DNA of 64,000 bases from Polyodon spathula (lineage: Eukaryota > Chordata > Actinopteri > Acipenseriformes > Polyodontidae). This document shows positions 15,505 to 25,096 of the stretch, in pieces. How positions within the stretch are numbered: position 1 is the stretch's first letter; each line of letters starts with the position of its first letter. The notes beneath the pieces were generated by a model that did no database searches, had not been told where the DNA came from, and saw only the letters and a program-made list of their open reading frames with translations. The stretch is taken from contig NC_054536.1 in assembly GCF_017654505.1 (NCBI RefSeq), positions 27,796,512 to 27,860,511 on the forward strand, given 5' to 3'. The position numbers and the translations under genes are program-made.

Positions 15505-15545
15505 ACCCTATAGAAGTAACACATTTTGCTTCATAAAGTCAAAAA
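15505..15545 (+). repeat. Fragment of the Tc1-derived MITE family
   Basis: TCACCCTATAGAAGTAACAC followed by TTTTGCTTCATAAAGTCAAA matches the subterminal part of the MITE at 63144-63437 (positions about 63163-63205). No intact second end is present. Confidence 0.5.
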
Positions 15546-15724
15546 AAAAAAGAATAAAGATATCAGCACTGTTAGTACAGATGGGATTTTTACTCGCTAG
15601 GATGCAACCAAATCTCCGCTCCAGACCACTCCAGACCACAGAATCCTGTCCTGCTACAGTTCACTTGTCACGGACACTTTTTTTTTTCTTTTTTTTAAAT
15701 CATTAGTCAACTACATTTGTGAAA

Positions 15725-15985
15725 AAGCCCCTGAATTTCATTTGTTAAATTTTATAGCTTGTAGCACATGGAAGCTCACTTACCCCAGGAGAAACTGACT
15801 CGCCTTGGAAATCTCATTTCCGAATTTCATATTTGTTCAACCAACCTGTTCAAAAGGGATTGCTATCTTTACTTAGTCATTTAAATTACGCCATCAGAAT
15901 AATTCCCCAAGGCCAAACATTCATATCTCGATTGCTGGATATTGCTAATATTGCTAAAGTCGTGCAGGCTTGAAGCTGTGGTTCT
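15725..15985 (+). pseudogene. DIRS/Ngaro-type element, reverse transcriptase C-terminal part
   Basis: The segment encodes, in two frames, HMEAHLPQEKLTRLGNLISEF and then LLSLLSHLNYAIRIIPQG and TFISRLLDIANIAK. This is the thumb and connection region between reverse transcriptase and RNase H in DIRS-like elements (the LP-EK, LLG-LNYA and IPQGR-FI-RL motifs). A stop and a frameshift lie near 15880. The palm domain with the catalytic aspartates is missing upstream, so the copy is 5' truncated. A 194-bp CR1 tail separates this from the RNase H segment at 16204. Confidence 0.85.
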
Positions 15986-16002
15986 CTTTTTTTTTTACGA
16001 CC

Positions 16003-16196
16003 AAGGCACTTTTTTACACAGAGAATTGTGAGGGTCTGGAATCAACTCCCCAGTAATGTTGTTGAAGCTAACACCCTGGGATCCTCCAAGAAGCTGCTTG
16101 ATGAGATTCTGGGATCAATAAGCTACTAACAACCAAACGAGCAAGATGGGCCGAATGGCCTCCTCTCGTTTGTAAACTTTCTTATGTCCTTATGTT
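16003..16196 (+). mobile_element. CR1-type LINE 3' fragment inside the DIRS element
   Basis: This is a 5'-truncated LINE tail, nearly identical to the end of the long CR1 copy (21217-21410). It begins GGCACTTTTTTACACAGAG, passes TGGAATCAACTCCCC and CAATAAGCTACTAA (stop), and ends GGGCCGAATGGCCTCCTCTC with TTATGTCCTTATGTTC units. Short 5'-truncated tails are the usual product of target-primed reverse transcription. It separates DIRS reverse transcriptase from DIRS RNase H, and about 30 codons of DIRS sequence seem to have been lost at the site. Confidence 0.9.
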
Positions 16197-16203
16197 CATC
16201 AGT

Positions 16204-16349
16204 TGAGCTCCATCTGTACACAGACACATCATTAGTAGGATTTGGAGGTGTGCTCAACTTGTCCTGGTTTGCAGCAGCCTGGCCAGCTCTAATATGGGAT
16301 CTCCCTCCTTAACAACATTCCTCTGCTCTACATGAGCTCTAACCTATAG
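16204..16349 (+). pseudogene. DIRS/Ngaro-type RNase H, first part
   Basis: ELHLYTDTSLVGFGGVLN and WFAAAWPALIW match the start of RNase H in DIRS-like retrotransposons, with the TD-S-GFGG motif holding the first catalytic Asp. The frame stops at the junction with the inserted CR1 at about 16349. It resumes at 21415, where IVSAAFT and FHCDNQST continue the same domain. The junction word TATAG occurs on both sides of the CR1. Confidence 0.85.
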
Positions 16350-16826
16350 GGGAGGAGCCAACAGCACAGCAGAACAACGCAGTTAATAACGAGGCAGTCT
16401 TCCCAGCGACAGCGAGTGGAAGCGACAGCATGGGAGAAGTACAGGTGTGGAAAAGTGCAGAGCAGTTTAGAAGCAGTAAGGAGAAATTGCATCTTTAATT
16501 GCTTTAATCAGAAAACACAGGACATTGGGGAAACACTGCAGCTCAAAGTCAAACAGCCGCGTATGTTTTTCTGATAACAAACAAGCTGAAACTCGGAGCA
16601 GCTGATTCAAATTCAGCACCGTTCTGAGACACGGGCAAGGGGAGGAGCCAACAGCACAGCAGAACAACGCAGATAAATGAGTCAGTCATCCCAGCGACAG
16701 CGAGTGGAAGCAACAGCGTGGGGGAAGTACAGGCGTGGAAAAGTGCAGAGCAGTTTAGAAGCAGTTTGAAAGCAGGTTGACAGCTGCAGAAGAACCTAAA
16801 CTTCAAAAAAAAAAAAAAACACCAAC
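16349..16826 (+). promoter_or_regulatory. CR1 5' untranslated region with a tandem duplicated unit
   Basis: Two copies of a leader start at 16349 and 16639, 290 bp apart, both opening GGGGAGGAGCCAACAGCACA. They share CCCAGCGACAGCGAGTGGAAG, GGAAAAGTGCAGAGCAG and TTTAGAAGCAG. The second copy leads through a poly-A run (about 16806-16820) into the ORF1 start at 16827. By analogy with the monomers of some L1 LINEs these may be internal pol II promoters. That role is inference; only the duplication is seen. Confidence 0.75.
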
Positions 16827-16952
16827 ATGGTCTTCAAGCCAGTAATCTGTGACACCTGCATGATGTGGGAAATCCAAGAAAACCCAGCAGAGCTAAACCA
16901 AGTGTGTGTAAAGTGCCGTGCGATCCAGGACTTGCATAAACTAGTAAATATG
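16827..16952 (+). pseudogene. CR1 ORF1, N-terminal zinc-binding part
   Basis: The ATG at 16827 follows the leader and poly-A run. The product begins with CDTC and CVKC pairs about 16 residues apart (residues 9-31), the Cys4 zinc-binding motif typical of CR1 ORF1 proteins, which bind element RNA. The frame is cut after codon 42 by the solo LTR at 16953. Beyond the LTR, at 17695, the same frame goes on with LEMKLEEMRQQQ, so the LTR entered an intact ORF1. Confidence 0.85.
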
Positions 16953-17689
16953 TGTGACGGAAAGATGAGTTCTGGTGATGAATCTTCCTCCCGACCTGTG
17001 AGGGCGCTAAAGAACAGGAGGAGAAGTATCTGGAAGGGCTGGCCTGACAGTTCGTTTCCGGGTCAGGGAAGTGGGTCAGCCTGGAAAGAAGCGCGACTCT
17101 GTTGTAAGACCGTATTGATTTGAAAGGTAAACGAGAGGCAGCTGCAAGTAATAAGGCAGCTGCAACCGTTTACCTAGATATCATGCAGGATTACATATAG
17201 GGGCCAGGGTAACACTGATCTTTTCCTTCGTTTGGGTAAACGCATGGAGAGAGAAGGACCGAGAGAGGAGCTCTCATTATTAAAAGAAAAGATGGGTTAC
17301 GTGTTTTGTGTTTGTCTGAGTAATAATTGTCCGTGTTTTGCACCACCAGACAGTTGAAGCACAAATCCGGAGCTGTCGCCGAGGGTCAGCACGATCCGGA
17401 TCACTACTGCACCACCGTCACGAAATACCTGTGTTTGCACTGACCACCAGCACAATTGCACTCACCCAGGACTGGTGACCGTGTGTTTGTTTTGTTCGGG
17501 ACTGTGCCCTATTATTGCTATCCCCGCGCTTTACACATTGTTGTGTATAGCCGGGGATTTATTATTTAACGGTCACCAGACCTGGATTATAAATAAAAGC
17601 ACTTTTCTCACTGGAAACTGTTGTCTGCCTGTCACTCCTGCATCGCATCACCGCTACACCTGTTCCCCTCCACTAGCCACTTTGCCACA
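16953..17689 (+). mobile_element. Solo LTR, family 2, copy 1
   Basis: A 737-bp unit with TGTGACGG...GCCACA ends sits in CR1 ORF1. The 5 bp before it are ATATG and the 5 bp after it GTATG, a target duplication with one change. An AATAAA signal lies at about 17592 in plus sense. A second copy in reverse orientation lies at 46598-47320 and is similar along its length. Solo LTRs arise by recombination between the two LTRs of a retrotransposon. No internal region of this family is present in the window. Confidence 0.88.
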
Positions 17690-17694
17690 GTATG

Positions 17695-18510
17695 CTAGAA
17701 ATGAAGCTGGAAGAAATGAGACAGCAACAGGATCTTGAGGAGCTGGCACACCCACAATTCATGGAAGTCTGCATCACCCCTAACAGAATGAAAGCCACCA
17801 GGGAGATAGAAGGTCAGAACAGCTGGGTTCAGGTAGGCAGAAGCAGGGAAAAAAAGAAACTTTGTCAAACACAACCACCAGAAATCAAAACAACCAACAA
17901 ATTTGAGTCACTTCAAAATTCTGATGCGCAAAACCAACAACAAGAGAGCGAAAGGAACAACATCCAGGACCCTATTGACAGTGGTGACCAGACAGCAAAA
18001 AGAAGGGAGGTCATGATTTTTGGGGACTCCATATTGAGAAACACAGCAAGTTCAATTCGCAGTTTGGACCCCCTTACTACAACAGTGTGCTGCCTTCTGG
18101 GAGCCTTGGTCAAGCACATCACTGAGAACGTGGACAGGCTCCTAGAACGAACAGGAGACGACCCGGTAGTAGTCGTCCACATCGGTACAAACAACATTAG
18201 AAGAGACAGACCAAAATCCCTGCAAAACAAATTCAGAGAGCTAGGAAGGAAATTAAAAGAGAAAACCAAAACTGTGGTATTTTCTGGTATACTACTGGCA
18301 CCTTGCAAAGGACCATATGGACAGCTGGAAATAATTAATCTAAACGCATGACTGAAGACGTGGTGCACACGGGAAGGCTTCACTTATCTTGATCATTGGA
18401 CCACATTCTACAACGAGGACTATCTGTATAGACGGGATGGACTGCATTTAAATAACAGGGAACCAGTCTACTTGGAGAAAAGATCCTCGAACAGGTTCAG
18501 AAGCATTTAA
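17695..18510 (+). pseudogene. CR1 ORF1, coiled coil and SGNH/GDSL esterase-like domain
   Basis: Continuation of the ORF1 begun at 16827. A Glu/Gln-rich helix (LEMKLEEMRQQQDLEEL) comes first. Then MIFGDSILRN is the GDS block I with the catalytic Ser, VVHIGTNNIRR is the block III region, and RRDGLHLNN near 18435 is block V with the Asp-x-x-His pair. An esterase domain is well known in CR1 ORF1 proteins, where it is thought to act on lipids or membranes. A stop at 18350 (NA-stop-LKTW) breaks the domain. ORF2 begins about 80 bp downstream. Confidence 0.88.
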
Positions 18511-18589
18511 ACTAGAAAGGAAGGGAGGAGAAATCAACAAAAAAACAGAAGGGAGACTGCATCAAAACAAGGACAACAACTCAGGTAAG

Positions 18590-19260
18590 ACAACCATTAA
18601 ATGTATTTATCTAAATGCTAGAAGTATCAGAAACAAAATTTTAGAACTTGAAGCTACTGCACTAACAAGTAACTATGACGTGATAGGTGTTACAGAAACT
18701 TGATTGTCTGAGAGTGATGGGGACGAATATAATATTTGTGGGTATACACTGTAGATGAAAGACAGGCAGGACAGAAGAGGAGGAGGGGTAGCGCTATACA
18801 TAAGAAACAATCTTGAAGCCCAGGTGTTAAACCTCGACAAAGAAAACAAAGCCGAATCAATATGGGTCAGAATAACAGACAAAAATTCAAAGGGCATAAT
18901 AATAGGAGCATGCTATAGACCGCCAGATTCAGACGGTGAGCACAATAATGACATTAGAAATGTGTGTAGCAAAGGAGAAGCCATACTAATTGGGGATATC
19001 AACTTCCCCCACACAAAATGAGAAAACCCGGTGGGTAGGATGAAATTGAAATGGTGGAAATGACAAATGACTGCTTCCTTACACAATTTGTCAAGGCACC
19101 GACTAGAGGGAAGGCATGCCTTGATTTAGTCTTTTCAAATAATGAAGACAGAGTAACTAAAACAGAGGTCAGAGAACCACTAGCAAACTCAGACCACAAC
19201 ATGGTCTCATTTGAAGTGTTTTTTAAAACCCCAAAAGTAATGACTAAAGCTAAGGTTTAC
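18590..19260 (+). pseudogene. CR1 ORF2, APE-type endonuclease
   Basis: The N-terminal nicking endonuclease of the LINE is readable in one frame with stops. LNARSIRNK is the first Asn motif, then DVIGVTET, RRGGGVALYIR, IWVRI, ACYRPPDS, ILIGDINFPH, CLDLVFSN and ANSDHNMVSFEV with the catalytic SDH triplet. Stops replace Trp or other codons near 18703, 18754 and 19020, the last directly after PHTK where WEN is expected. The second CR1 copy at 35706 carries the same region with PHIKWEN intact. Confidence 0.9.
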
Positions 19261-21337
19261 AATTTTAGAAAAGCAAACTATGAAGGTATGAAACAGAGAC
19301 TAACAGAAGTAGATTGGAGTAAAATAGAGAAAACATCCACAGAAAAAGGATGGTTGTTCTTTAGAAATGTAGTACTAGAGGCGCAAAACAATTACATCCC
19401 TAAAGTAGACAAATCTAAATGTAAAACTAAATTGCCAAAATGGTTTAATAGATCAATTAAAAAAAATATTCAGCGAAAAAGCACTTTACAGAGCATTAAA
19501 AAAGGACCAAAAAGAAAGTACACAGAAAGAGTACACGGAACTGCAAACACATGTCAAAAAAGAAGTTAAAAAGGCCAAGAGAGAAATAGAAATGAACATT
19601 GCTAAGGGGGCTAAAACCAATTCCAAAATGTTTTTCCAATATTACAACAGCAAGAGAACATTCAAAGAGGAGGTTAAATGTCTAAGAGATACAAATGGCA
19701 AAATCGTAGATGAAGAAAGAAAAATAGCAAATATATTAAATGATTACTTTTCACAAGTTTTTACAAAGGAAGATATGGACAACATGCCCCACATGTCATA
19801 CAGTTCCTATCCAGTTTTAAATAACTTTAGCATAACCGAGGCAGAAGTGTTAAAGGGACTAGGAGCTCTTAAAATAAACAAATCCCCTGGGCCAGATGAG
19901 ATCCTCCCAATAGTACTGAAATAAATGAAAGAAGTTATTTACAAACCGCTAACCAAGATCATGCAGCAGTCTCTTGACACAGGGGTGGTACCGACAGACT
20001 GGAAAATTGCAAAAGTAATACAGATCCACAAAAAGGGAAACAAAACAGAACCAGGTAACTACAGACCAGTAAGCCTGACTTCTATTATATGCAAACTTAT
20101 GGAAACTATAATAAGATCCAAAATGGAAAATTACCTATATGGTAACAGGGTCCTGGGAGACAGTCAACATGGTTTTAGGAAAGGGAGATCGTGTCTAACT
20201 AACTTGCTTGACTTTTTTGCGGATGCAACATCGATAATGGATAATTGCAAAGCATATGACATGGTTTATTTAGATTTCCAGAAAGCTTTTGACAAAGTCC
20301 CGCACAAAAGATTAATTCTCAAACTGAACGCATTAGGGATTCAAGGAAACACATGTACATGCATTAGGGAGTGGTTAACATGTAGAAAACAGAAAGTACT
20401 GATTAGAGGAAAAACCTCAGAATGGAGTGTGGTAACCAGTGGTGTACCACAGGGATCAGTATTAGGTCCTCTGCTATTCGTAATCTACATTAATGACTTA
20501 GATTCTGGTATAGTAAGAAAACTTATTAAATTTGCAGATGACACAAAAATAGGAGGAGTGGCAAACACTGTTGCAGCAGCAAAGGTCATTCAAAATGATC
20601 TAGACAAGATTCAGAACTGGGCAGACACATGGCAAATGACATTTAATAGAGAAAAGTGTAAGGTACTGCACGCAGGAAATAAAAATGTACATTATAAATA
20701 TCATATGGGAGATACTGAAATTGGAGAAGGAATCTATGAAAAAGACCTAGGAGTTTTTGTTGACTCAGAAATGTCTTCATCTAGACAATGTGGGGAAGCT
20801 ATAAAAAAGGCTAACAAGATGCTCGGATACATTGTGAAAAGTGTTGAATTTAAATCAAGGGAAGTAATATTAAAACTGTACAATGCACTAGTAAGACCTC
20901 ATCTTGAATATTGTGTGCAGTTCTGGTCACCTCGCTATAAAAAAGATATTGCTGCTCTAGAAAGAGTGCAAAGAAGAGCGACCAGAATTATTCCGGGCTT
21001 AAAAGGCATGTCATATGCAGACAGGCTAAAAGAATTGAATCTGTTCAGTCTTGAACAAAGAAGACTACGTGGCGACCTAATTCAAGCATTCAAAATTCTA
21101 AAAGGTATTGACAGTGTCGACCCAAGGGACTTTTTCAGCCTGAAAAAAGAAACAAGGACCAGGGGTCACAAATGGAGATTAGACAAAGGGGCATTCAGAA
21201 CAGAAAATAGGAGGCACTTTTTTACACAGAGAATTGTGAGGGTCTGGAATCAACTCCCCAGTAATGTTGTTGAAGCTGACACCCTGGGATCCTTCAAGAA
21301 GCTGCTTGATGAGATTTTGGGATCAATAAGCTACTAA
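19261..21337 (+). pseudogene. CR1 ORF2, reverse transcriptase and C-terminal domain
   Basis: This is the best-preserved coding block of the window. INKSPGPDEILP opens RT at about 19880. One stop at 19922 precedes a 470-codon open stretch to 21337. It includes VIQIHKKG, NYRPVSLTSI, HGFRKGRSC, YLDFQKAFDKVPH (catalytic Asp), GVPQGSVLGPLLF, KFADDTKI (the FADD box with two catalytic Asp), and the conserved CR1 tail YNALVRPHLEYCVQFWSP and RVWNQLPSNVVEA. RT copies the LINE RNA onto nicked target DNA. A frameshift at about 19569 also interrupts the linker. Four to five disabling changes in ORF2 make the copy inactive but fairly young. Confidence 0.93.
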
Positions 21338-21414
21338 CAACCAAACGAGCAAGACGGGCCGAATGGCCTCCTCTCATTTGTAAACTTTCTTATGTTCTTC
21401 TTATGTTCTTATAG
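21338..21414 (+). repeat. CR1 3' untranslated region and TTATGTTC-type tail
   Basis: It runs from the TAA stop through GGGCCGAATGGCCTCCTCTC to a short octamer-like array of TTATGTTCT units. CR1 LINEs typically end in such short direct repeats rather than poly-A. The same 3' end occurs at 16003-16196, 37428-37556 and, inverted, 60622-60906. DIRS sequence resumes directly after TATAG. Confidence 0.88.
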
Positions 21415-21640
21415 TCTCAGCTGCTTTCACCTAGGGCAATCAGTTATCATGAAAATCCATCATCTTCCACTGTGACAACCAATCTACTGCAGCCATTATC
21501 AATAAAGGATTGTCCAAAACACTACTCATAAATAGCTTGGTCTGTTGCCTGGTCTTCTCAATCTTGTAGCTGACGCTCTCTCTCGGTTTCAATTTCAGAA
21601 ATTCCATTAACTGATCTCGTCAGTTGATCCTCACAGCCTC
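21415..21640 (+). pseudogene. DIRS/Ngaro-type RNase H, second part
   Basis: It resumes the domain broken at 16349. Visible are IIFHCDNQST (second and third acidic positions), AAIINKGLSKTLLINSLV and, after a frameshift, ADALSRFQFQKFH, the highly typical end of DIRS RNase H. SVDPHSLIVP then leads into the recombinase region. A stop (FT-stop-GNQL) lies at 21433. Confidence 0.85.
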
Positions 21641-22101
21641 ATCGTGCCCCAGTTTGAGGACTTTATTCTGGATTAAATTTCCAGTTTATCATCTCAGCAA
21701 GATTTTACATGACCAATTATATAGCTCCATCTACCAAAGCCTAAAAATCAGGCTGGGTAGTCTATCTTTCTTTCTGTGCCACGTATTCAGTATCACAGAC
21801 AGAATTCAAACTGAATCACATGCTTGCCTGTATAACCTATTGCTATTATCATTGCCTCCCATGCCTACAAACTATTCAGCTTTTTCTCTTGGCGATACGA
21901 TTCCATATCTGTCTAGCCAGATCTCCATGCCCACCTATCCAGTCTCAACCATGTATAAAGCTTTTTCCCCTAGGTATTCAGAAAATGGAACCTCCACCAA
22001 CATTGAAATGCCTTCCCATTACATCATTCAATCTTAAATTAATATCAATTCTATGGAAGGGTTACTTCACACCATATGAGGACATTTTAATGGAGTGTAT
22101 G
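21640..22101 (+). pseudogene. DIRS/Ngaro-type tyrosine recombinase, N-terminal part
   Basis: The core-binding region of a retrotransposon tyrosine recombinase is readable in alternating frames. IYQSLKIRLGSLSFFL precedes a P-D-P-like segment and then CLPIT, KLISILWKG and SPYEDILM-like YFTPYEDILM just before the break. In DIRS-like elements this enzyme takes the place of integrase and inserts a circular DNA intermediate. A 512-bp solo LTR splits the gene at 22102, and MLSYYFFEFMQCGVAGEF continues it at 22615. Confidence 0.78.
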
Positions 22102-22613
22102 TGTCACCCGGATGGTTTGTGGGTGCAGTCAGACAAGGAAGTGGACACACACAGGATTGTGAGGTAAACGCTGGTGCGCGCATTTATTAAATAAAATAAT
22201 TAAACAAAAACAAAACACTTTCACATAACAAAAGGCACATTGGCCTAAACAAAACAGACAGTTTGAAGACATTTGAACACTAACGCACACAAGTACGGTG
22301 CTGGTCGAAATCCAGCACAAGTAGAAATTGTAGTATATTTCCTTTTAAACTCACTTACGTCCCATTCTTACTCTCCACTCTCATCAACTTCTCTGAAGTG
22401 GCTGCTTCACTTTTATAAATGTGGCCACCTCCCCAGTTGGTAATTACTTAATTAATTTGGGAGCTTGCCACATTACGCATGAGTTTAGCTGGATGGGGGA
22501 TTTTAACCCCATTCATGCTGTAAAACAACAATAACAAAAACAAACACAAAACAGTACATTTAAACAATAATACAACAAAATAATACAAAATACACACAAG
22601 ATACCCCGCTGCA
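22102..22613 (-). mobile_element. Solo LTR, family 4, inside the DIRS recombinase
   Basis: A 512-bp unit bounded by TGTCACCC and GCTGCA (TG...CA). Flanks GTATG (22097-22101) and GCATG (22614-22618) form a 5-bp target duplication with one change. The sense strand appears to be minus: in that sense TTTAATAAATGCGCG gives a polyadenylation signal near 22180. Its general layout (GC-rich terminus, AATAAA, A/C-rich other end) resembles 48584-49104. Confidence 0.78.
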
Positions 22614-23098
22614 GCATGCTATCTTACTATTTTTTTGAATTCATGCAATGTGGAGTTGCAGGTGAATTCTCCATCAGTCATGTGCCTTCAAGATTGCATC
22701 CAAACAAGAAACAGCTTTGCCTTTCACCTGCGATCTTTAAAAACAGACTCCAAGCGAGAGCGTAACAGTATGCAGTTCCACCAAACAAACTCTCCTTTAA
22801 GTCCATATTCTGCAATCACTAAATACTTAGCAGCATGACATTCATCTCTTTCTTCAGCACCTTTATTCATCTTGTATAACCAAGCACCAGTCACTCGTCA
22901 ATGGTTTTTTGCCTATCTGTCGAACCTACTGTCAAGAGCTCACTTACTAACTTCTCAATACTCAGCCCACTCCTTCAGAATTGGAGCAGCTACAACTGCA
23001 CCAAAAGCTAGCATTAACCAAAATCTGATCAAAAAGTTTGGAAAATGGACATCATCTGTAGTAGATCAGGACTTCAGTTTCAGACCTTAAAAATGCTC
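22614..23098 (+). pseudogene. DIRS/Ngaro-type tyrosine recombinase, catalytic part
   Basis: Reading resumes with a G-E-F segment, then a KTDSKRERNSMQFHQTNSPL stretch, PYSAITKYLAA, a stop, and LYNQAPVTRQWFFAYLSNLL. YSAHSFRIGAATTAPKA is the box II motif with catalytic His and Arg, and LIKKFGKW is the following helix. In active enzymes a Tyr nucleophile sits about ten residues on (S-D-AY-Y); here the segment reads SSVVDQDF, so the Tyr is gone. At least one frameshift or stop at about 22838 breaks the gene. Confidence 0.88.
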
Positions 23099-23250
23099 AG
23101 ATTTAGATGTCCATTATACAAATCATTTTTTAAAATGATCCACTTTTGGAATGTGAGTTCCTGAGACGTAAAGAAAAAAAAAAACTATTAAAAAAACTAT
23201 TCAAACTATTCATATATTTCAGTTCTTGGGGGCTTTATATTAAGAATCCT
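23099..23250. other. Non-coding 3' part of the DIRS-like element
   Basis: It lies between the recombinase stop and the first flanking repeat. A short tandem AAACTATT motif occurs near 23186-23213. Confidence 0.4.
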
Positions 23251-23380
23251 CTTTTGGGGGGTCGAAGGTTCTCCGTCACCCAGCCTCGGTTAACCTCTGA
23301 CCAGCGTCAGAGGTTGTACCTCTAGGAGGGCAGCTCCATCTGGACCATAAGGTGAGATCCTGGGACAAACAGTTTAACCA
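23251..23380 (+). repeat. Repeat unit A of a split pair, probable Ngaro-type terminal repeat
   Basis: CTTTTGGGGGGTCGAAGGTT, TCACCCAGCCT, ACCTCTGACC, GCGTC, GAGATCCTGGGACAAACAGT. The same words in the same order recur at 24221-24310. An extra 30 bp or so near 23310-23340 is absent from unit B. The 3' edge is cut by the solo LTR at 23383. Direct repeats after the recombinase gene are what Ngaro-type DIRS elements carry. Confidence 0.7.
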
Positions 23381-23382
23381 TA

Positions 23383-24127
23383 TGTGACAGGACTGGAAGG
23401 AGTCCCTGTCGTAATTTGCCCTCCCGACCACCGGCAGCGCTGTGTAGGGTTGACCGTGATTGGATCAGGAGGCTGAACTCTGACCATGCAGGAAGTTCCG
23501 GGTCAGGTAGCCATCTTGGCCCAAGGTAGAACCATGCGGCCGTCGGGTCCCATCATTGCAATCAGCTGTGCTGTTCTCATTGATTGGCTGACGTGGGGCA
23601 GCGTGCTGATTGCAGGGGTGGGACTTGGCAGTATTTAAGCAATATGGTTTTACCATTTGCTCTCCCCGGGCTGAACTGAAAACACATGCTGTGCTTGTTG
23701 TGTTGCTTTCATTCACTGCTGTTATTCACAGAAGCTTGAAAACCTTGGACACTGTTGGATTACCGGAGTGAGGAACCGAGGACTGGCCATTAATCTGTGA
23801 AAGGGAGCTAAGAAGCGGTGAGAGGAAACCCACCGCAGTACCACAACGAAACCCAGTGCTTCCTTTGTTGTTATTTATTTTGTAACCGTGACATTTTTGT
23901 TTACTCTTTTTATTTCAAACCTGAGTTTACCATTGCTGGTATTCCAGGTGGTTTTCTTGTTTATTTTTTGCAATACTGGACTGTTCTATTTTTATTGTTT
24001 TTGTAAAATAAAACCCTGCCCTGATACCATTGATGGTACAGGGCTCTAAGGACTAATCTCCATTTCCGGCTCCTGTGTGCTCTCATTTCTGGTCCTTCCC
24101 AAAAGCTCCACCCACTACCCTCCCACA
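23383..24127 (+). mobile_element. Solo LTR, family 3
   Basis: A 745-bp unit with TGTGACAGG...CTCCCACA ends and a perfect 5-bp target duplication CCATA (23378-23382 and 24128-24132). A TATA-like GTATTTAAGC lies at about 23631 and AAAATAAAACCC at about 24006, giving U3, R and U5 in plus sense. It is the only copy of its family in the window. It sits between two related repeats of the DIRS-like element. Confidence 0.92.
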
Positions 24128-24220
24128 CCATATCTTCTTTGTTTATTTGGTTATTTTCTTAGATTTAATTGCACTAGAGGTATATTTTCCTAGAGGTGGA
24201 AGAGTTCTGCCCAGGGTCCA

Positions 24221-24310
24221 CTTTTGGTGGTCGGTGGTCCTTCATCACCCGGCCTTAATGACCTCAGACCGACGTCCAGAAGCCGAGATCCTCAGCCAAA
24301 CAGTCAATCA
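24221..24310 (+). repeat. Repeat unit B of the split pair
   Basis: CTTTTGGTGGTCGGTGGTCC, TCACCCGGCCT, ACCTCAGACC, GACGTC, GAGATCCTCAGCCAAACAGT. It aligns with 23251-23380 throughout. With the LTR removed the two units would be about 220 bp apart in direct orientation. Confidence 0.7.
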
Positions 24311-25096
24311 TCCCACACTACACTTTACATTTTACAATCCTGAGCTTTGATCTTTGAACTGTAGATTAAGGGTTTTAGTTTAAATGTTGAACTGCTGATT
24401 TACCCATTGTTTTTGACAAGTTGGTGGATTCGCATAATTACAATGCGCAGAGACAATATGATTTGGTAAAGGGCTTTCTTAATTACTATTCATAATTCAT
24501 GCAACAAATATAGTAAATATTCCAAAACACCAAATACACTACAAAAGTTCAGTTGTAGTACAACTACAAACTTTATTAAGGTCAACAAACGTTTCAGTTT
24601 TTGTCTTCTCCCATAATTTCGATAGTTTTTTCTGCTTTTTCGTGAATTTTGATACCAAATACAATCAGAATCTTTTTAAAAATGATAGACAGGGAACATT
24701 TTTTTTAAATCATTAGAAATAAAACCAGAAATCTGTCTAGTCTAATGCCAGCATGTACTGTTTCTTTTGGGACAAAACAATGACATAAAAATAAGTATAA
24801 TTCATGGTCTAATGCAATTTAAACTGAAACATGTCAATTAAAATAGCATTTAATATGTTTGTCAATACAGTACCCAAGATGTGAGGGGAGTATTAAACAA
24901 GTCCTAAGCACAAATCATCTGTAAAGCACAGACAGCTATGTTGTACCATAATTGTCTGTGCTTTACAATTCCTTTCTATTGTGATGGAGCAAGGCCTCTC
25001 ACATTGTAAAACCAGCAATAGCCTTGTTTGGACTTTGCTTTTAACTGTGCTTTTAATTGAAAAGCTGATTTTTAAATAAAGATGTAACATACTTGT
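24311..25096. other. Unassigned AT-rich sequence with a strong hairpin
   Basis: No gene recognised. TGTAAAGCACAGACA at 24920-24934 and its exact complement at 24953-24967 form a 15-bp perfect stem with an 18-nt loop. Weak outer pairing (CACAA with TTGTG) could extend it. Confidence 0.5.

Noticed and set aside
17475..17738. Open frame inside LTR family 2, with a counterpart at 46611-46979
   Set aside because: The same peptide occurs in both LTR copies because the DNA is repeated. LTRs of this kind do not normally code for protein here, and the frame crosses the LTR end.
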